A stretch of 64,000 nucleotides of DNA from Cocos nucifera (lineage: Eukaryota > Streptophyta > Magnoliopsida > Arecales > Arecaceae), in NCBI GenBank assembly GCA_006176705.1, contig QRFJ01000054.1, positions 1,784,945-1,848,944 of the forward strand, written 5' to 3'. This document shows, piece after piece, positions 11,095-22,490 of the stretch (positions are counted from its first letter, which is position 1; each line of letters begins with the position of its first letter). The position numbers were made by a program, and so were the translations under genes. The notes below the pieces were generated by a model. That model worked only from the letters and a program-made list of their open reading frames with translations, was not told where the DNA came from and made no database searches.

Positions 11095-12815
11095 TCTCAT
11101 CTTTAGTCAAGGTTGATGGAGATCTCATCCCCTACAATCGAGGTCGAAGATTGATACGGGCATTCGAAGAAGATCTTATCTTCTACAGTCGAGGTTGGCT
11201 CGGAGGAGATCTTATCTCCTACAATTGAGGCTAAAGCTCGGGAGAGACCTTACCTCCTGCAGTTGAGGGTGCCTCGGAGGAGATCTTATCTCCTACAGTC
11301 GAGGTTGGCTCGGAAAAGATCTTATTCTCCTACAGTCGAGGGTGCCTCGAGGAAGATCTTATCTCCTGCAGCCGAGGTTGGCTCAAGAAAGATCTTATCT
11401 CCTACAGCTGAGGGTGAAGCTCGGAGGACATCTTATCTCCTACAATCGAGGTTGGCTCGAGGGAGATCTTATCTTCTGCAGTCGAGGTCAAAGCTCGGAG
11501 GAGATCTTATCTTTTGCAGTCGAAGTTGGCTTGGAGGAGATCTTATCTTCTACAGTCGAGGTTGGTCCGATCAATCGGAAGAGATCTTATCTTCTGTAAT
11601 CGAGATTGAAGCTCGGAAGAGATCTTATCTCCTACAGTCGAGGTTGATACGGGCGCTCGGGAGAGATCTTATCTCCTACAATTGAGGTTGGCTCGGGAGA
11701 GATCTTATCTCCTGCAGTCGAGGTCAAAGCTCGAGAGAGATCTTATCTCCTACAGTCGAGGTCAAAGCTCGGAGGAGATCTTATCTCCTGCAGTCGAGGT
11801 TGGCCCGATCGATCGGAAGAGATCTTATCTCCTACAGCCGAGGTTGAAGCTCAGAAGAGATCTTATCTCTTGCAGTCGAGGTTGATACGGACACTTGGGG
11901 AAGATCTTATCTCCTACAGTCGAGATTGATCCGATCACTTGGGGGAGATCTTATCTCCTACAGTTAAGGTTGAAGCTCGGAAGAGATCTTATCTCATGCG
12001 GCCGAGGTTGATATAGACGCTCGGAGGAGATCTTACTTTCTACAATCGAGGGTGCCTCGGGAGAGATCTTATCTCCTATAATCGAGATTGGCTCGGGAGA
12101 GATCTTATCTCCTACAGCCGAGGGTGAAGCTCGGAAGAGATCTTATCTTCTACAGCCGAGGTTGGCTCGGGGGAGATCTTATCTCCTGCAATCGAGGTCA
12201 AAGTTTGGAAGAGATCTTATCTCCTGCAGTCGAGGTTGGCTTAGAAAAGATCTTATCTCCTGCAGTCGAGGTTGGTCCGATTGCTCGGGGGAGATCTTAT
12301 CTCCTACAGTCGAGGTTGAAGCTCAGAGAAGATCTTATCTCCTGCTGTCGAGGTTGGCTCGATCGCTCGAGGGAGATCTTATCTTCTGCAGTCGAGGTTG
12401 GCACGGACGCTCGAAAGAGATCTTATCTCTAGCCGAGGTTGATTCGATCACTCGAAAGAGATCTTATCTCTAGCCGAGGTTGGCGTGGTCGCTTGGAAGA
12501 GATCTTATCTCTAGCTGAGGTTGACTCGGGCACTCCAGAGAGATCTTATCTTTAGTCGAGATTGACACGATCGCTTGGGAGAGATCTTATCTTTAACCAA
12601 GATTGATGCGGGCATTCGAAAGAGATCTTATCTCTAGCCGAGGTTGTCACGATTGCTCGGGAGAGATCTTATCTCTAACTGAAGTTGACTCGATCGCTCG
12701 GAAGAGATCTTATCTCTAGCCGAGATTATCATGGTCGCTCGGAAGAGATCTTATCTCTAGTCGAGATTAACTCGATCGCTCGAGAGAGATCTTATCTCTA
12801 GCCGAGGTTGAAGGA
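11095..12815. repeat. E1 internal tandem array, two unit types
   Basis: Roughly forty head-to-tail units of about 35-50 bases. Each carries GAGATCTTATCT and CGAGGTTG. From about 11095 to 12412 most units are type A, with CTCCTACAGTCGAGG after the core. From about 12413 to 12815 they are type B, with CTCTAGCCGAGG. Each core is an imperfect palindrome (GAGAT-ctt-ATCTC) and usually includes AGATCT. The reading frames open on the plus strand here reflect the repeat and are not genes. Confidence 0.92.
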
Positions 12816-13269
12816 CTTTGACCGACTCATGTTAGAACGAGGTTCTCCTCCTGTTCCTAATACGATCACTATTGACTGCTTCTTTCCTATTATCACATAG
12901 TTTTTGCATCAAAAATAATATTATCGAAATGAAAGAATTTTATTGAAAGAAAGTTACTGGCAGTACATCCCCAGATCATGGGAGCGTTGTTCCTTTGAGT
13001 TTCTTTAGGCGATAAGCTCTGGAATCTAACGACCTCCTCTATTTTATGCTGGTCTCCTCAATTTGGAGCAAGCTTCTCTTAGCTTTGACATTGAAAGATG
13101 ATGGATCGTCGAAGTACCAAGCTCCTTCCAGACGTGGTGTTGATGATATGGAAGGCGACCGATCTTTTTGTTGTTCCTCCATCATTGATGGTTCTGGCTA
13201 TGATAGTGCCCTCGGTCGATCTTCTCCTACTTTAGATTGGCATCTGAGGAATCGATCCAGTTGGCCTCT
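12816..13269. other. E1 sequence between tandem array and gag
   Basis: Matches the E2 segment 18715-19190 (shared TTGACCGACTCATG, ATTGACTGCTTCTTT, AGTTACTGGCAG). It probably holds degraded 3' gag sequence in the minus direction followed by non-coding DNA. No intact frame. Confidence 0.6.
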
Positions 13270-14274
13270 CCTGATGAGCTTCTCAATTTTATCTCGAAGC
13301 TGAACGCATTCTTCAGTGTCGTGACCATGGTCGTGATGGTAGAGGCAGTACTTGCTTCGATCGTGCTTGTTTGGAGAAGATCGTAATTCTTTTGATTTTG
13401 GCAGCTGGTTTCTAATTTTTGTCAGAACTTAAGCCTTAGAAGCACTGAGGAGGACGTAGTTGTGGAACCTTTTAGAAGGAGGACTTCTTTGTATCCTTCT
13501 ATCAGGGCTCCCTTGATGATGAGCTCGAGGAGTTCAGGCTCGCTTACGCCTGGGGAAAGTCCGTGAGCACGATCGAACTTCATTCCGCCCTTCCGTGAAA
13601 TCTCTTGGGAGAGAACTCATACCCCTTTGTTGGGACTTTCTTGATGATGAGCTAAAGGAGTTTAGACTCACTTGTGCTCGGAGGGAGGTCATGAGTATGG
13701 CCAAACTTCTTTTCCATCCTCCCATGAAATCTCATGGGGGAGAACTTCATGCCCCTTTATCGGGGTTTCCTTGATGACGAGCTTGAGGGAGAGTTCGACC
13801 TTGCTTGCACTAGGGGAGGTCGTGAGCCCGGTCGAACTTCTCAATCCGTCGGTCCATCTTTCATAGTTTATGATTGAGGACATCGTCTCGATCGCGAACC
13901 TTGGAGGGTTTTCTGCTACAGATGGAAAATGTCTCCTCTAGAGGAGATCCATCATCCAAACTTGGATCCTCTGTTCTCTATTTTTTCTTTCTAGTGGTGA
14001 TGGGCATGCTGGCCCAAATGCTCTTCCTCAGGATTGGTTTTCGACATCCTGACGGTAGGTTTCCTGATAGAGTCACCGTCGAAGGCTGCCGCATGGCCTG
14101 CACCATCTCAATGAGGCCCTGAACTCACTGCATCAACAGGTTGGACTACTCCGCATCTACCGCGGCTATGGATAGAACCTGGGTTGCTAGAGCTGAAGCG
14201 AGAGCAGATAGATCTGGATGAGATCGGGCCACGTAGGCCGTCGATCATCGAGTCGAAGCTCTTCTGTGAGGCAT
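13270..14274 (-). pseudogene. E1 gag remnant with core domain deleted
   Basis: The start MPHRRASTRRSTA at 14274 matches the E2 gag start. The C-terminal finger KYCLYHHDHGHDTEEC is present at about 13390-13330. The segment coding for the capsid-like core (E2 positions 28310-27810) is missing: the sequence passes from the gag N-terminal part at about 13850 straight into the basic C-terminal part. That part is itself triplicated (period about 129 bases). Stops occur. The product would not be a working gag. Confidence 0.8.
13512..13860. repeat. Triplicated 129-base segment in E1 gag
   Basis: The block beginning CTTGATGATGAGCT recurs at 13512, 13640 and 13770 (spacing 128 and 130), the last copy being incomplete. 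Each copy continues with GGTCGAACTT-like and GGGAGAACT-like segments. E2 has a single copy at about 19410-19490, so the amplification is specific to E1. Confidence 0.82.
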
Positions 14275-14384
14275 TCTCTCTCGAAAAAGAACTCTAGAGA
14301 GGAAGAAGAGAGATCTCTGAAGAGAGAAGAGAGGAGTTGTCACTGAGCACTCCTTTAAAAATAAGAAAATCTCAAGAATAGAGG

Positions 14385-14402
14385 GCCCTTTCTCTAGCGC
14401 CA
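14385..14402 (-). other. E1 primer-binding-site-like sequence
   Basis: On the minus strand TGGCGCTAGAGAAAGGG follows the 5' LTR after GCAT. E2 has TGGCACTAGAGGAGGG at the same place (28940-28922). The position and TGGCRC start fit a tRNA primer site. I do not assign the tRNA. Confidence 0.6.
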
Positions 14403-14406
14403 ATGC

Positions 14407-15279
14407 TGTTGGTGCAAAATCTGGTTGACGTCGGATCGAGCTGAAGTGAAAAAGAACGAGGTCACCATCGGTGACCTGCAAAATAAAGTTTCGTTCGAAG
14501 TCAGTGGTGGTGGCTCTAGCAAGATCCTCCAACGATCAAGTCAGCTCTTCTGACCAATAGAAATGGAGTGCTAAACAATGAAAAGTGAGCATTGAGCCTT
14601 AAAGGAGAGAGGAGAGCTTAGAGAAAGCATATCTGGAGGATCTCTTTTTATAGACGGAGCTTATAGCAGATTGATGGTGATAATTACAGTTGCTTGATAG
14701 CGAGCCGCTCGAGGCCTGATGAAGTCAGTCATAGAGGGAGGCACCGTTTGTAGCACCGCCTGCAACAGATTGATGGTGACAGCCATCATCATCTGGTAGC
14801 AGGTCATAATCACCTGCAGCGAACTGATGGCGATCATTCATCGAGATTTAATAGCCGTAGATCTGAGAAAGTAGGCATTGGTTGGTGGACTTTGGTATAT
14901 ATCAATTTTGGAGAAGTTTGGACTCTTGAAGGAGTTCGACCGAAGGAGAAGCTCGGAAGGAGTTTGGCTTCTATAGGAGTTCGATTGAAGAAGAAGCTTG
15001 AAAGGAGTTTGGCTCCTGTAGGTGTCTGACTGGAAGAACGCGGAGGAAGTTCGACTCTTGTGGGCGTCCGATTGAAGGAGTGCGGAGGGAGTTCGGCTTT
15101 CGTGGGAGACCGATTGGAGCTCAACCGTTGAAAAATTCGATCGGCTAAAAGAGTTCGGCTAAGGCTCGGAGTGTAAGAGTTCAAAAGGGGCTTGGCCGCT
15201 AAAGCTCTTTTGTGACTATCGATTGCATTAGACTGAGCATCAGACGGAACTTCGGTAGAAGCGGAGTTTATCCCTAACA
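14407..15279 (-). repeat. E1 5' LTR
   Basis: 873 bases, TGTTGGTGCAAAATC at the inner end and CCCTAACA at the outer end, next to TCAGG. Clearly homologous to 10128-10982 along its whole length, with scattered substitutions. Confidence 0.9.
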
Positions 15280-15284
15280 TCAGG

Positions 15285-15913
15285 GATGCTTATTTCAAGA
15301 TATTGTTGTCTCAATATTACCATAGAAAACAAAAGAAACGAAGACTTGGATAAGATAGAAAGGCTTAAGGATCTGTAAGCACCAACATGAGAGAGAGAGT
15401 TTTGTCTCTGAAACCATAGGCTTCAAAGCATTCAATAGGCGAGTGCAAGTGCACGCTACAAACCCAACTAGAAGCAATGGGCATGAGAATCAATATAAGC
15501 ACTATATCCCTATTGTGTTTTTTCAATGTGAGACTATTCATTTTGAGAAGATTTATACCTTTCCATAATAGCCATTTTCCAACAACAAAATAAGATGAAA
15601 TCCAATCATAAAAAAATTTAAAAATAATTGTAATTGAAAGTATGCATATCCTAGATTAATTTGATGCTCTTATAAGTCATTAAGATTTTTTATTAATTTT
15701 ATTTAAAAATCATTAAATGGCTAATAGAATAAGATCTGAAATTAATTTTTAATAAATTTAAAAAAAAATATTAGTCTCGCTCTAACTGAAAAAAGGAGAT
15801 TAAAAGAGAAGGTTAAAGTTTTCATATGATTTAGAGTTTTGGCATCATTGACTTAATTTTGAAAATTTTGGATATGGTATACCTTGATTCTCAAAAAAAA
15901 AAAAAAATCGTTC
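15285..15913. other. AT-rich sequence between E1 and E2
   Basis: No gene. It is the continuation of the DNA that E1 entered, so it may include copia 5' LTR. It holds the right copy of the direct repeat (15661-15725) and a poly-A run (15894-15907). A GA-type track (GAGAGAGAG) occurs at about 15391. Confidence 0.4.
15661..15725. repeat. AT-rich direct repeat, right copy (partner 3881-3945)
   Basis: Starts ATGCTC and contains TTAATTTTATTTAAAAAT, followed by ATTAAATGGCTAATA against ATTAAATAACTAATA in the left copy. See the left copy for interpretation. Confidence 0.35.
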
Positions 15914-15918
15914 ATATC

Positions 15919-16727
15919 TATTGGTGCAGAAATTGATCGTCGTCGGATCCAATTGGAGCGGAGGAGGATGAGGTCATCGTCGGGGATCTGCAAAATAAAG
16001 TCCCATCCGAAGTCGGTGGGGGTGGCTCCGGCAGAACCCTCCGATGGTCAAGTCAGCTCTGGCCAACAAAAATGGAGTGCTCTGGAATGAGTTCGACAAA
16101 GTTTAGAGAAGGAGAGGAGAGCTTAGAGCTTAGCGTATCTGAAGGATCCTTTTTATAGATGGAGCTTGATTGATGGTGATGGTCATATCGTCCGACCGTG
16201 GGCCGCTCGAGGTCGCATGGAGTTCAGTACGGAGAGAAAGGCATCGTCAGACGGATAGTGACAATCATACTGATGGATCATGGGCCGCATGGGATTGGAT
16301 ATGGAGAGAGTGGTGTCGCCAGTAGTGGTGGCCATGTCGTCCGATCGCATCGCCTGTGGCAGACTGATGGCGATAGTTCGTCCAGATTTAATAGCCGTGG
16401 CTCTGAGAAAGCAGGCATTGATCGGTGGACTTCAGTATGTATCAATTCTAGAGGAGTTCAGACTCCTGGAGGAGTTCGACCGAGGAAAAGCTTGGAATGA
16501 ATTCGGTCAGAAGAGTGCGGAGGGAGTTCGGCTCTTGTAGGCGTCTGACTGGAGGAGTGCGGCTAAGGCTCGACCGTTGAGAGTCCAAAGAAGCTCGACC
16601 GCTGAGGAGTTCGATCGGCTGAAGGAGTTCAGCTAAGACCCATCCGCTGAAGCTCTTCCATGGCTATCGATTGCATTAGGCTAAGCATCGAACTGAACTT
16701 CGATAGGAGTGAGATTTATCCCCAACA
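15919..16727 (-). repeat. E2 3' LTR
   Basis: 809 bases. The outer end is TATTGGTGCAGAAATT, next to ATATC, and the inner end is CCCCAACA. It shares long blocks with 28944-29737, for example TGGAATGAGTTCGACAAAGT and AGCTTAGAGCTTAGCGTATC. Confidence 0.9.
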
Positions 16728-16750
16728 ATAGTCCCCCCCACTCCCAAGTT
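16728..16750 (-). other. E2 polypurine tract
   Basis: Minus strand GGGAGTGGGGGGGACTATT directly precedes the 3' LTR start TGTTGGGG. A textbook tract for plus-strand priming. Confidence 0.82.
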
Positions 16751-16809
16751 CGAAACTCAAAGGAAGAGAGTGCAGAAAAGACGACTACCGAAGTTCTCTT
16801 CTGGACTCC

Positions 16810-18715
16810 GTGCTGGTTCAGGTTGAAGCTCGGAGGAGATCTCATCTCCAGCCAAAGTTGATGTTGAAGTTGAAGCCCAGAGGAGATCTCATCTTCAGCC
16901 GAGGTTGAAGTAGATCTCATCTCCTACGGTCGAGGTCGGAGATTGAGCTCCTCGGGAGAAATCTTATCTCCTACGGTCGAGGTTGATACGGGCGCTCGGA
17001 GGAGATCTCATCTCCTACAGTCAAGGTTAGCCCAGGGGAGATCTTATCTCCTACAGCTAAGGTTGATGCAGATGCTCGGAGGAGATCTGATCTCCTGCAG
17101 GTGAGGTTGGCCCGGACGCTCAGGGGAGATCTTATCTCCTACAGTCGAGGTTGCCTCGGAAGAGATCTTATCTCCTGCAGTCGAGATTGTTTTGGAAGAG
17201 TTCTTATCTCCTGCGGTCGAGGTTGATGCGGGCACTCAGGGGAGATCTGATCTTCTACAGTCGAGGTTGCCTCGGGAGAGATCTGATCTCCTACAACCGA
17301 GGTTGTTGCAGGCGCTCGGGAGAGATCTTATCTCCTACTGCTGAAGTTGCCTTGGGGGAGATCTTATCTCTTGCAGTCGAGGTTGGCCCAGACGCTCGAG
17401 GGAGATCTTATCTCCTACAGTCGAGGTTGCCCCGGGGGAGATCTTATCTACTGCAGTTGAGGTTACCTCGGGGGAGATCTTATCTCCTACAGCCGAGGTT
17501 GATGCGGACGCTCAGGAAAAGATCTTATCTCCTGCATCTGAGGTCATTGTAGTCACTCGAGAGAGATCTTATCTCTAGCTGAGGTTGGCTCGGTCGCTTG
17601 GGAGAGATCTTATCTCCTGCAGCCGAGGTTGTCATGGTCGTTCGAAAGAGATCTTATCTCTGGTCGAGGTTGGCTCGATCGCTCGGAAGAGATCTTATCT
17701 CTAGCTGAGGTTATCGCGGTCGCTCAGGAGAGATGTTATCTCTAGTCGAGATTGATTGGCCCGATCGCTTGGGAGAGATCTTATCTCTGACCGAGGTTGG
17801 CTCGGTCACTCGGGAGAGATCTTATCTCTGGTCGAGGTTATCGCAGTCGCTCGGGAGAGATCTTATCTCTGGCCGAGGTTGGATGGCCCGGTCACTCGGA
17901 AGAGATCTTATCTCTAGCCGAGGTTGGCTCAGAAGCTCGAGAGAGATCTTATCTCTGGCTGAGGTTGTCGCGGTCGCTCGGAAGAGATCTTATCTCTGAT
18001 CGAGGTTGGCTCGGTCGCTCGGAAGAGATCTTATCTCTGATAGAGGTTGTCACAGTCGTTTAGGAGAAATCTTATCTCTAGTCGAGGTTGGCTCGATCGC
18101 TCGAAAAGAGATCTTATCTCTGGCTAAGGTTGTCGCGGTCGCTCGAAAGAGATCTTATCTCTGGCCGAGGTTGGCTCGATCGCTCGGAAGAGATCTTATC
18201 TCTAGTCGAGGTTGTCGCGGTCGCTCGGAAGAGATCTTATCTCTGATCGAGGTTGGCTCGATCGCTCGGGAGAGATCTTATCTCTGGTCAAGGTTGGCTC
18301 GATCGCTCGGAAGAGATCTTATCTCTAGTCGAGGTTGGTTGGCCCGATCGCTCGGAAGAAATCTTATCTCTAGTCGAGGTTGGATAGGAAGCTCGGGAGA
18401 GATCTTATCTCTGGTCGAGGTTATCATGGTCGTTCGAAAAAGATCTTATCTCTAGCCGAGATTGGCTCGGTCGCTTGGGAGAGATCTTAATCTCTGACCG
18501 AGGTTATCGCGGTCGCTCGAAAAAGATCTTATCTCTAACCGAGGTTGGCTCGGTTGCTCGAAAGAGATCTTATCTCTAGCCAAGGTTGGTTGGCCCGGTC
18601 GCTCAGGAGAGATCTTATCTCTAGTCGAGGTTGTTCCGATCGTTCGGAAGAGATCTTATCTTTGACCGAGGTTAGCTCGGTCGCTCGAAAGAGATCTTAT
18701 CTCTGGCTGAGATTG
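16810..18715. repeat. E2 internal tandem array, two unit types
   Basis: Roughly forty units of the same families as in E1. Type A (CTCCTACAGTCGAGG) covers about 16830-17560, and type B (CTCTAGCCGAGG or CTCTGGTCGAGG, usually followed by CGGTCGCTCGG) covers about 17560-18715. The order is the same as in E1, but the proportions are reversed: E1 is mostly A, E2 mostly B. A few mixed units lie at the boundary. Confidence 0.92.
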
Positions 18716-19199
18716 AAGGATCTTGACCGACTCATGCTAGGACGAGGTTCTCCTTCTGTTTCTAACATGGCCACTATTGACTGCTTCTTTTCTATCATCA
18801 CGTAGTTTTTGCATCAAAAAATAATATTATTGAATCAAAAGAATTTTATTAAAAAAAAGTTACTGGCAGCGCATCCCCGAATTCTTTATGTTTTAGGATC
18901 GTGGTAGCATTGTTCCTCCATATTTCTTCAGACGATAAGCTCCGAACCGGACGACCTCCTCTATCTCATGCTGGCCGCCTTAATTTGGAGCATGCTTTTC
19001 TTGGCTTTGATTCTGGGAGATGATGAATCGTCGATGTACCAAGCTCCTCCCAGAGATAACATTGATGACGCCGTGAGGTGGCCGACCTTCTTGTCATTTT
19101 TGATTATGGCAACACCCTTGGCCGATCTTCTTCTACTTCAGGCTGGCATCGAAGAAATTTATCCAGCCGTCCCTTTTTTATGAGCTCCTCAATTTCGTC
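18716..19199. other. E2 sequence between tandem array and gag
   Basis: Counterpart of E1 12816-13269. Degraded 3' gag and non-coding sequence; no intact frame seen. Confidence 0.55.
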
Positions 19200-19575
19200 T
19201 CAGAGCTGAATGCATTTTTCAGTATCGTGGCCATGGTCGTGATGGTAGAGACAGTACTTGCTTTGATCATGCTTGTTTGGGAGAGATCGTAATCCTTTTA
19301 ATCTTGACAGCTGGTTCTTAACTTTCGTGAAAATTCGAGTTCGAAGAGCGTTGAGGGAGGCGTAGTCGCGGAATCTTTCGGGAGGAGGACTTCTTCGCAC
19401 CCTTCTATCGGGGCTTCCTTGATGGCCAGCTCGAGGAGTTTGGGCTCGCCTACGTCCGGAGGAAGTTCGTGAGCGTGGTCGAACTTTGCTCGACTCTCCA
19501 TCGACGATGGGTCTATTATACTCGTCTGCCCGTCGCTCTCTTAAGGTTTCTTCGTCCTTCAACTTGAAGGCTTCT
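19200..19575 (-). pseudogene. E2 gag, C-terminal part
   Basis: Minus-strand frame with an Arg/Ser/Pro-rich linker (SPDRRVRRSPPPERF) and then the gag finger KYCLYHHDHGHDTEKC. It is the downstream half of E2 gag, separated from its upstream half (27810-28813) by the Athila-like element. The two halves meet in the same frame when the insert and one CTTCT copy are ignored. The domain resembles gag of Tat-type Ty3/gypsy elements. Confidence 0.85.
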
Positions 19576-21449
19576 TGATGCGGGCTAATTTATAGCTATG
19601 GTAAGTGCACCAATCGATCAAGTAATAAAGTAAATGAGTAGAGTATCGTCCCTAGAGGATTGAAAAATAAGTATTGAAAAGCTTTTTCCTATGCTTTATT
19701 TAGAAGATCGATTTATGAGAATAAGAAATTAAAGAACAAAATAAAAAAATAATTAAAAGTTTTTAAGAAAATAGAGAGAGTGTAAATTATTAGAATTTTA
19801 AACTCAAGAGCAATAGATTACTAAGGTAATCGGTTCACCAACTCAATCAATACAATATTTAGATTTTTAGATTAATTTTATTTCATGTGACGGTGGAGTC
19901 TCCTAATTTATTCACCATCCTTTGGTCCAGGCATAGCAAAACTATTAATATTTATTAATTATCCTTTGGTCTAGGTGTAATTTAAATAAATATTAATGCA
20001 TTAAGTTTTGTGAAATCCTCTAATTAAAATACGCTGCGTCCAAAGCGCACTAAAATTTCCGCATGCATATGAATTCTAATTTGATTCATAATACAAGATA
20101 TATAATCAAGAAGCATTAACATAGATGTACTTGGTCCGTAACATCTATGTTCATCAGATCAATTAGAAGATGGTCAGTAATCTAAAAGCATTAAGATCAG
20201 ATTTATATACTCCTCATGAATAAAATTTAAAAATAAATCATACTGAATATTCCATCAAAAGAGTGGCTATACCTTAGCCTTAGTAAAAGAAAATTTAGTT
20301 CATGATAACAAGTTCAAAAATAGCAAATAAAATAAAAAGTATAGAAAAATTAGACTGTTTGATTGCTGAAATTGATTATTCATTGCTCTTGACGTGGAGA
20401 ACTTGGTGAACAAGAAGATGCTCCTTGATTGATGTCTTGATTGTCGAAAGAAATCAAAAATCTTTTTTTTTCTCTCATAAATCACTCTTCTCTTTCTACC
20501 TCTCTCCTCTCTTTTTCTTTTTATTTTTCTTTATTTCTCTGACTCTCTCCCTTTTTCTCTTTTTCTTTTTTTTTCTGACTTCTTCTTCCTCACTCTCTCT
20601 CTCTCTCTCTCTCTATTTTCTATGGCAACATCAGGTTTTATAGGTTAAGAGATTGATTTTCTCCTAAAATCCTTTAGAAATTAGGTTTAAGACTCCTAAA
20701 ACAACTCAAATTAGGATCTGGATAATTCTGATCGTTGAATGTTGATCAAACGATCCAAAAATCACTTAAAAATCTCTTAAAATAACCCAGATCAAGTTGG
20801 ATTTCATGCCAACCATTGGATCAACCGTTGGATTGAATCTGAGCCATCCGATTGCACAGAAAGAAGGCTTCTGATCTTTAGTTTAACGTTGGGATGAATC
20901 TCAGCCGTTGGATCTCGACCGAAAGCTACGGATATCGTTCATCAGTGTCTTCTTTTCGACCGTCCAATCAAGTTTCAGTGAAAGGCGCCCGTTAGATCAA
21001 ATAAAATTTCCAAATTGCCCTTCGTAAACTATGCACGAGCCCGATGTTGCGTGGATCACCGCATTCTTCAGCCAATCAGAGTACGCTTCTTCATGTGAAA
21101 TTCCCGAATTGCCCTTCAGATGGTCCACCATGCACCGCAAAAAATGCTGACGTCATTCTGACGTTAGCGTTGCATCGGCGGGTCGATCTACGGTCGAGCC
21201 AGACGGTCTGCTGAGCCGATTTTCTGAACCGATTTGAACCAAATCGACTTTTTTTTTTGAAATTCAATTCTGAGCTCGTTTGAAGTCCGTTTTGCCTGAA
21301 ATTTATTTCATCTGAATCAGAAAAATAAGATCTTCACATTGGTGGCCTTCTTTCCTGCATAAAATTAATAAAAATATCATTTTCTAAAGAAATAGATTAA
21401 TTTATTTTATAATTTAATACTTTTATTAGTATATTTTTACCACTTATCA
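19576..21449 (-). repeat. Athila-like 3' LTR (full length)
   Basis: 1874 bases, TGATGCGGGCTAATTTATAG to ACCACTTATCA. Contains a CT-rich stretch (20488-20617, ending in a TC microsatellite) and repeated CCGTTGGAT-type motifs. Nearly the same length as the outer 5' LTR (1873). Confidence 0.92.
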
Positions 21450-22490
21450 CACCCCCCAACTTAGTCATTGCTAGTCCCTTAGCAATATTTTATTTAATAC
21501 CATATTTCAATAAGATTATCCATCATAAAGATAAAATCTAGGACTAAAGGTCAAAAAGTTTAGAAAATACTGCTAACTAAGCATTAAGCTTCAAAAGCAA
21601 ATTTTTTAGTCAATATAACTAAAAACTTTCTTAGAGTACATCAAAGATCTATAACACTTATGTTCATGATAATTAACTTTAGCATTTCAGTATTAAATTA
21701 AAAGAACAAAAGTATCCTCTCTTATCACCTATTTTGGTCAATTTTCTATACATTCTCAATTTTATACTCATGAATTAAGGTAGCTTTCACACTGCCTTCT
21801 TTTTTTTTTTTTTTTTGCTGTGCTGAGCATCTTGGCCTTTTCTTCACCATTTTATGTGAATTTCTATACTTAACTTAGGTGCAGAGACCCAGTTACTAGG
21901 CTTTGGACAATCCACATATACTCTATCTTTTGCATTTTATTTTTAGGCAAGTAGCTCTTTCCTTAAATTCAAGTTTTTTTGATTAGAATGTATATTAATT
22001 ATCAATTTTTAGTGATAATCGAATCTTCAGTTGGTCTTATAATCAATACCTACTTTATCTTGTTAGGTGCATGTGCAATCAGAAGTGCTAATAATCTTTT
22101 AATGACCTAAGTAGGCTGCTAAAAGTTAACCAAATAATCTACTTCTTTAACTCGTTACATTCATTAATAAATAATTCTATCTTTTATCACTTGTCCGATC
22201 TATCTTGCTTAAGATTTTCTTCTTGACACATGATTTTTTTTTTAACTTATTCTACATTATCTTAAAGAAGAAAGAAAAATAAAGGATGCAATAAATGATA
22301 GGAAGGAATACACCTGATTTGGTTCAGTCTGATTCTTTGGAGCTTTAAAATTTTGCTTGAGCTCTCATTGATTTTCTGCAAAATTAAAAATATACACCAG
22401 AGCAGTAAAAGAGCAACAACAAATTACTGAAAAAAAATAAAAAAAAAAGATCAAAACTAAAAAAAAAGAAAAAACCTATCTAGTAGTTCT
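21450..22490 (-). other. Athila-like polypurine tract and 3' non-coding region
   Basis: The minus-strand tract AAGTTGGGGGGTG (21450-21464) stands directly before the 3' LTR. The rest is AT-rich and non-coding. An autonomous Athila would carry pol and env between here and protease; none was found. Confidence 0.75.

Larger units (their letters stand above)
10128..15279 (-). mobile_element. E1: complete non-autonomous gypsy-like (TR-GAG/LARD type) retrotransposon
   Basis: Two LTRs (10128-10982 and 14407-15279) flank an internal region, and the whole is bounded by the perfect duplication TCAGG (10123-10127 and 15280-15284). In minus-strand order: 5' LTR, primer-site-like sequence, gag remnant, about 1.7 kb tandem array, polypurine tract, 3' LTR. 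No protease, reverse transcriptase or integrase motif was seen, so it must have moved with help from another element. The gag resembles Tat-lineage Ty3/gypsy gag, but the lineage is inferred from a short domain. Confidence 0.9.

Noticed and set aside
11263..18455. Long plus-strand open frames in the arrays, with repeated RSYLLQSR-like peptides
   Set aside because: They arise from the tandem unit itself, run opposite to gag and shift frame with unit length; there is no sign of a real protein.
11095..18715. Regular short repeats that could look like CRISPR arrays
   Set aside because: Units are contiguous without unique spacers, lie inside eukaryotic retrotransposons and diverge gradually; no cas genes are present.
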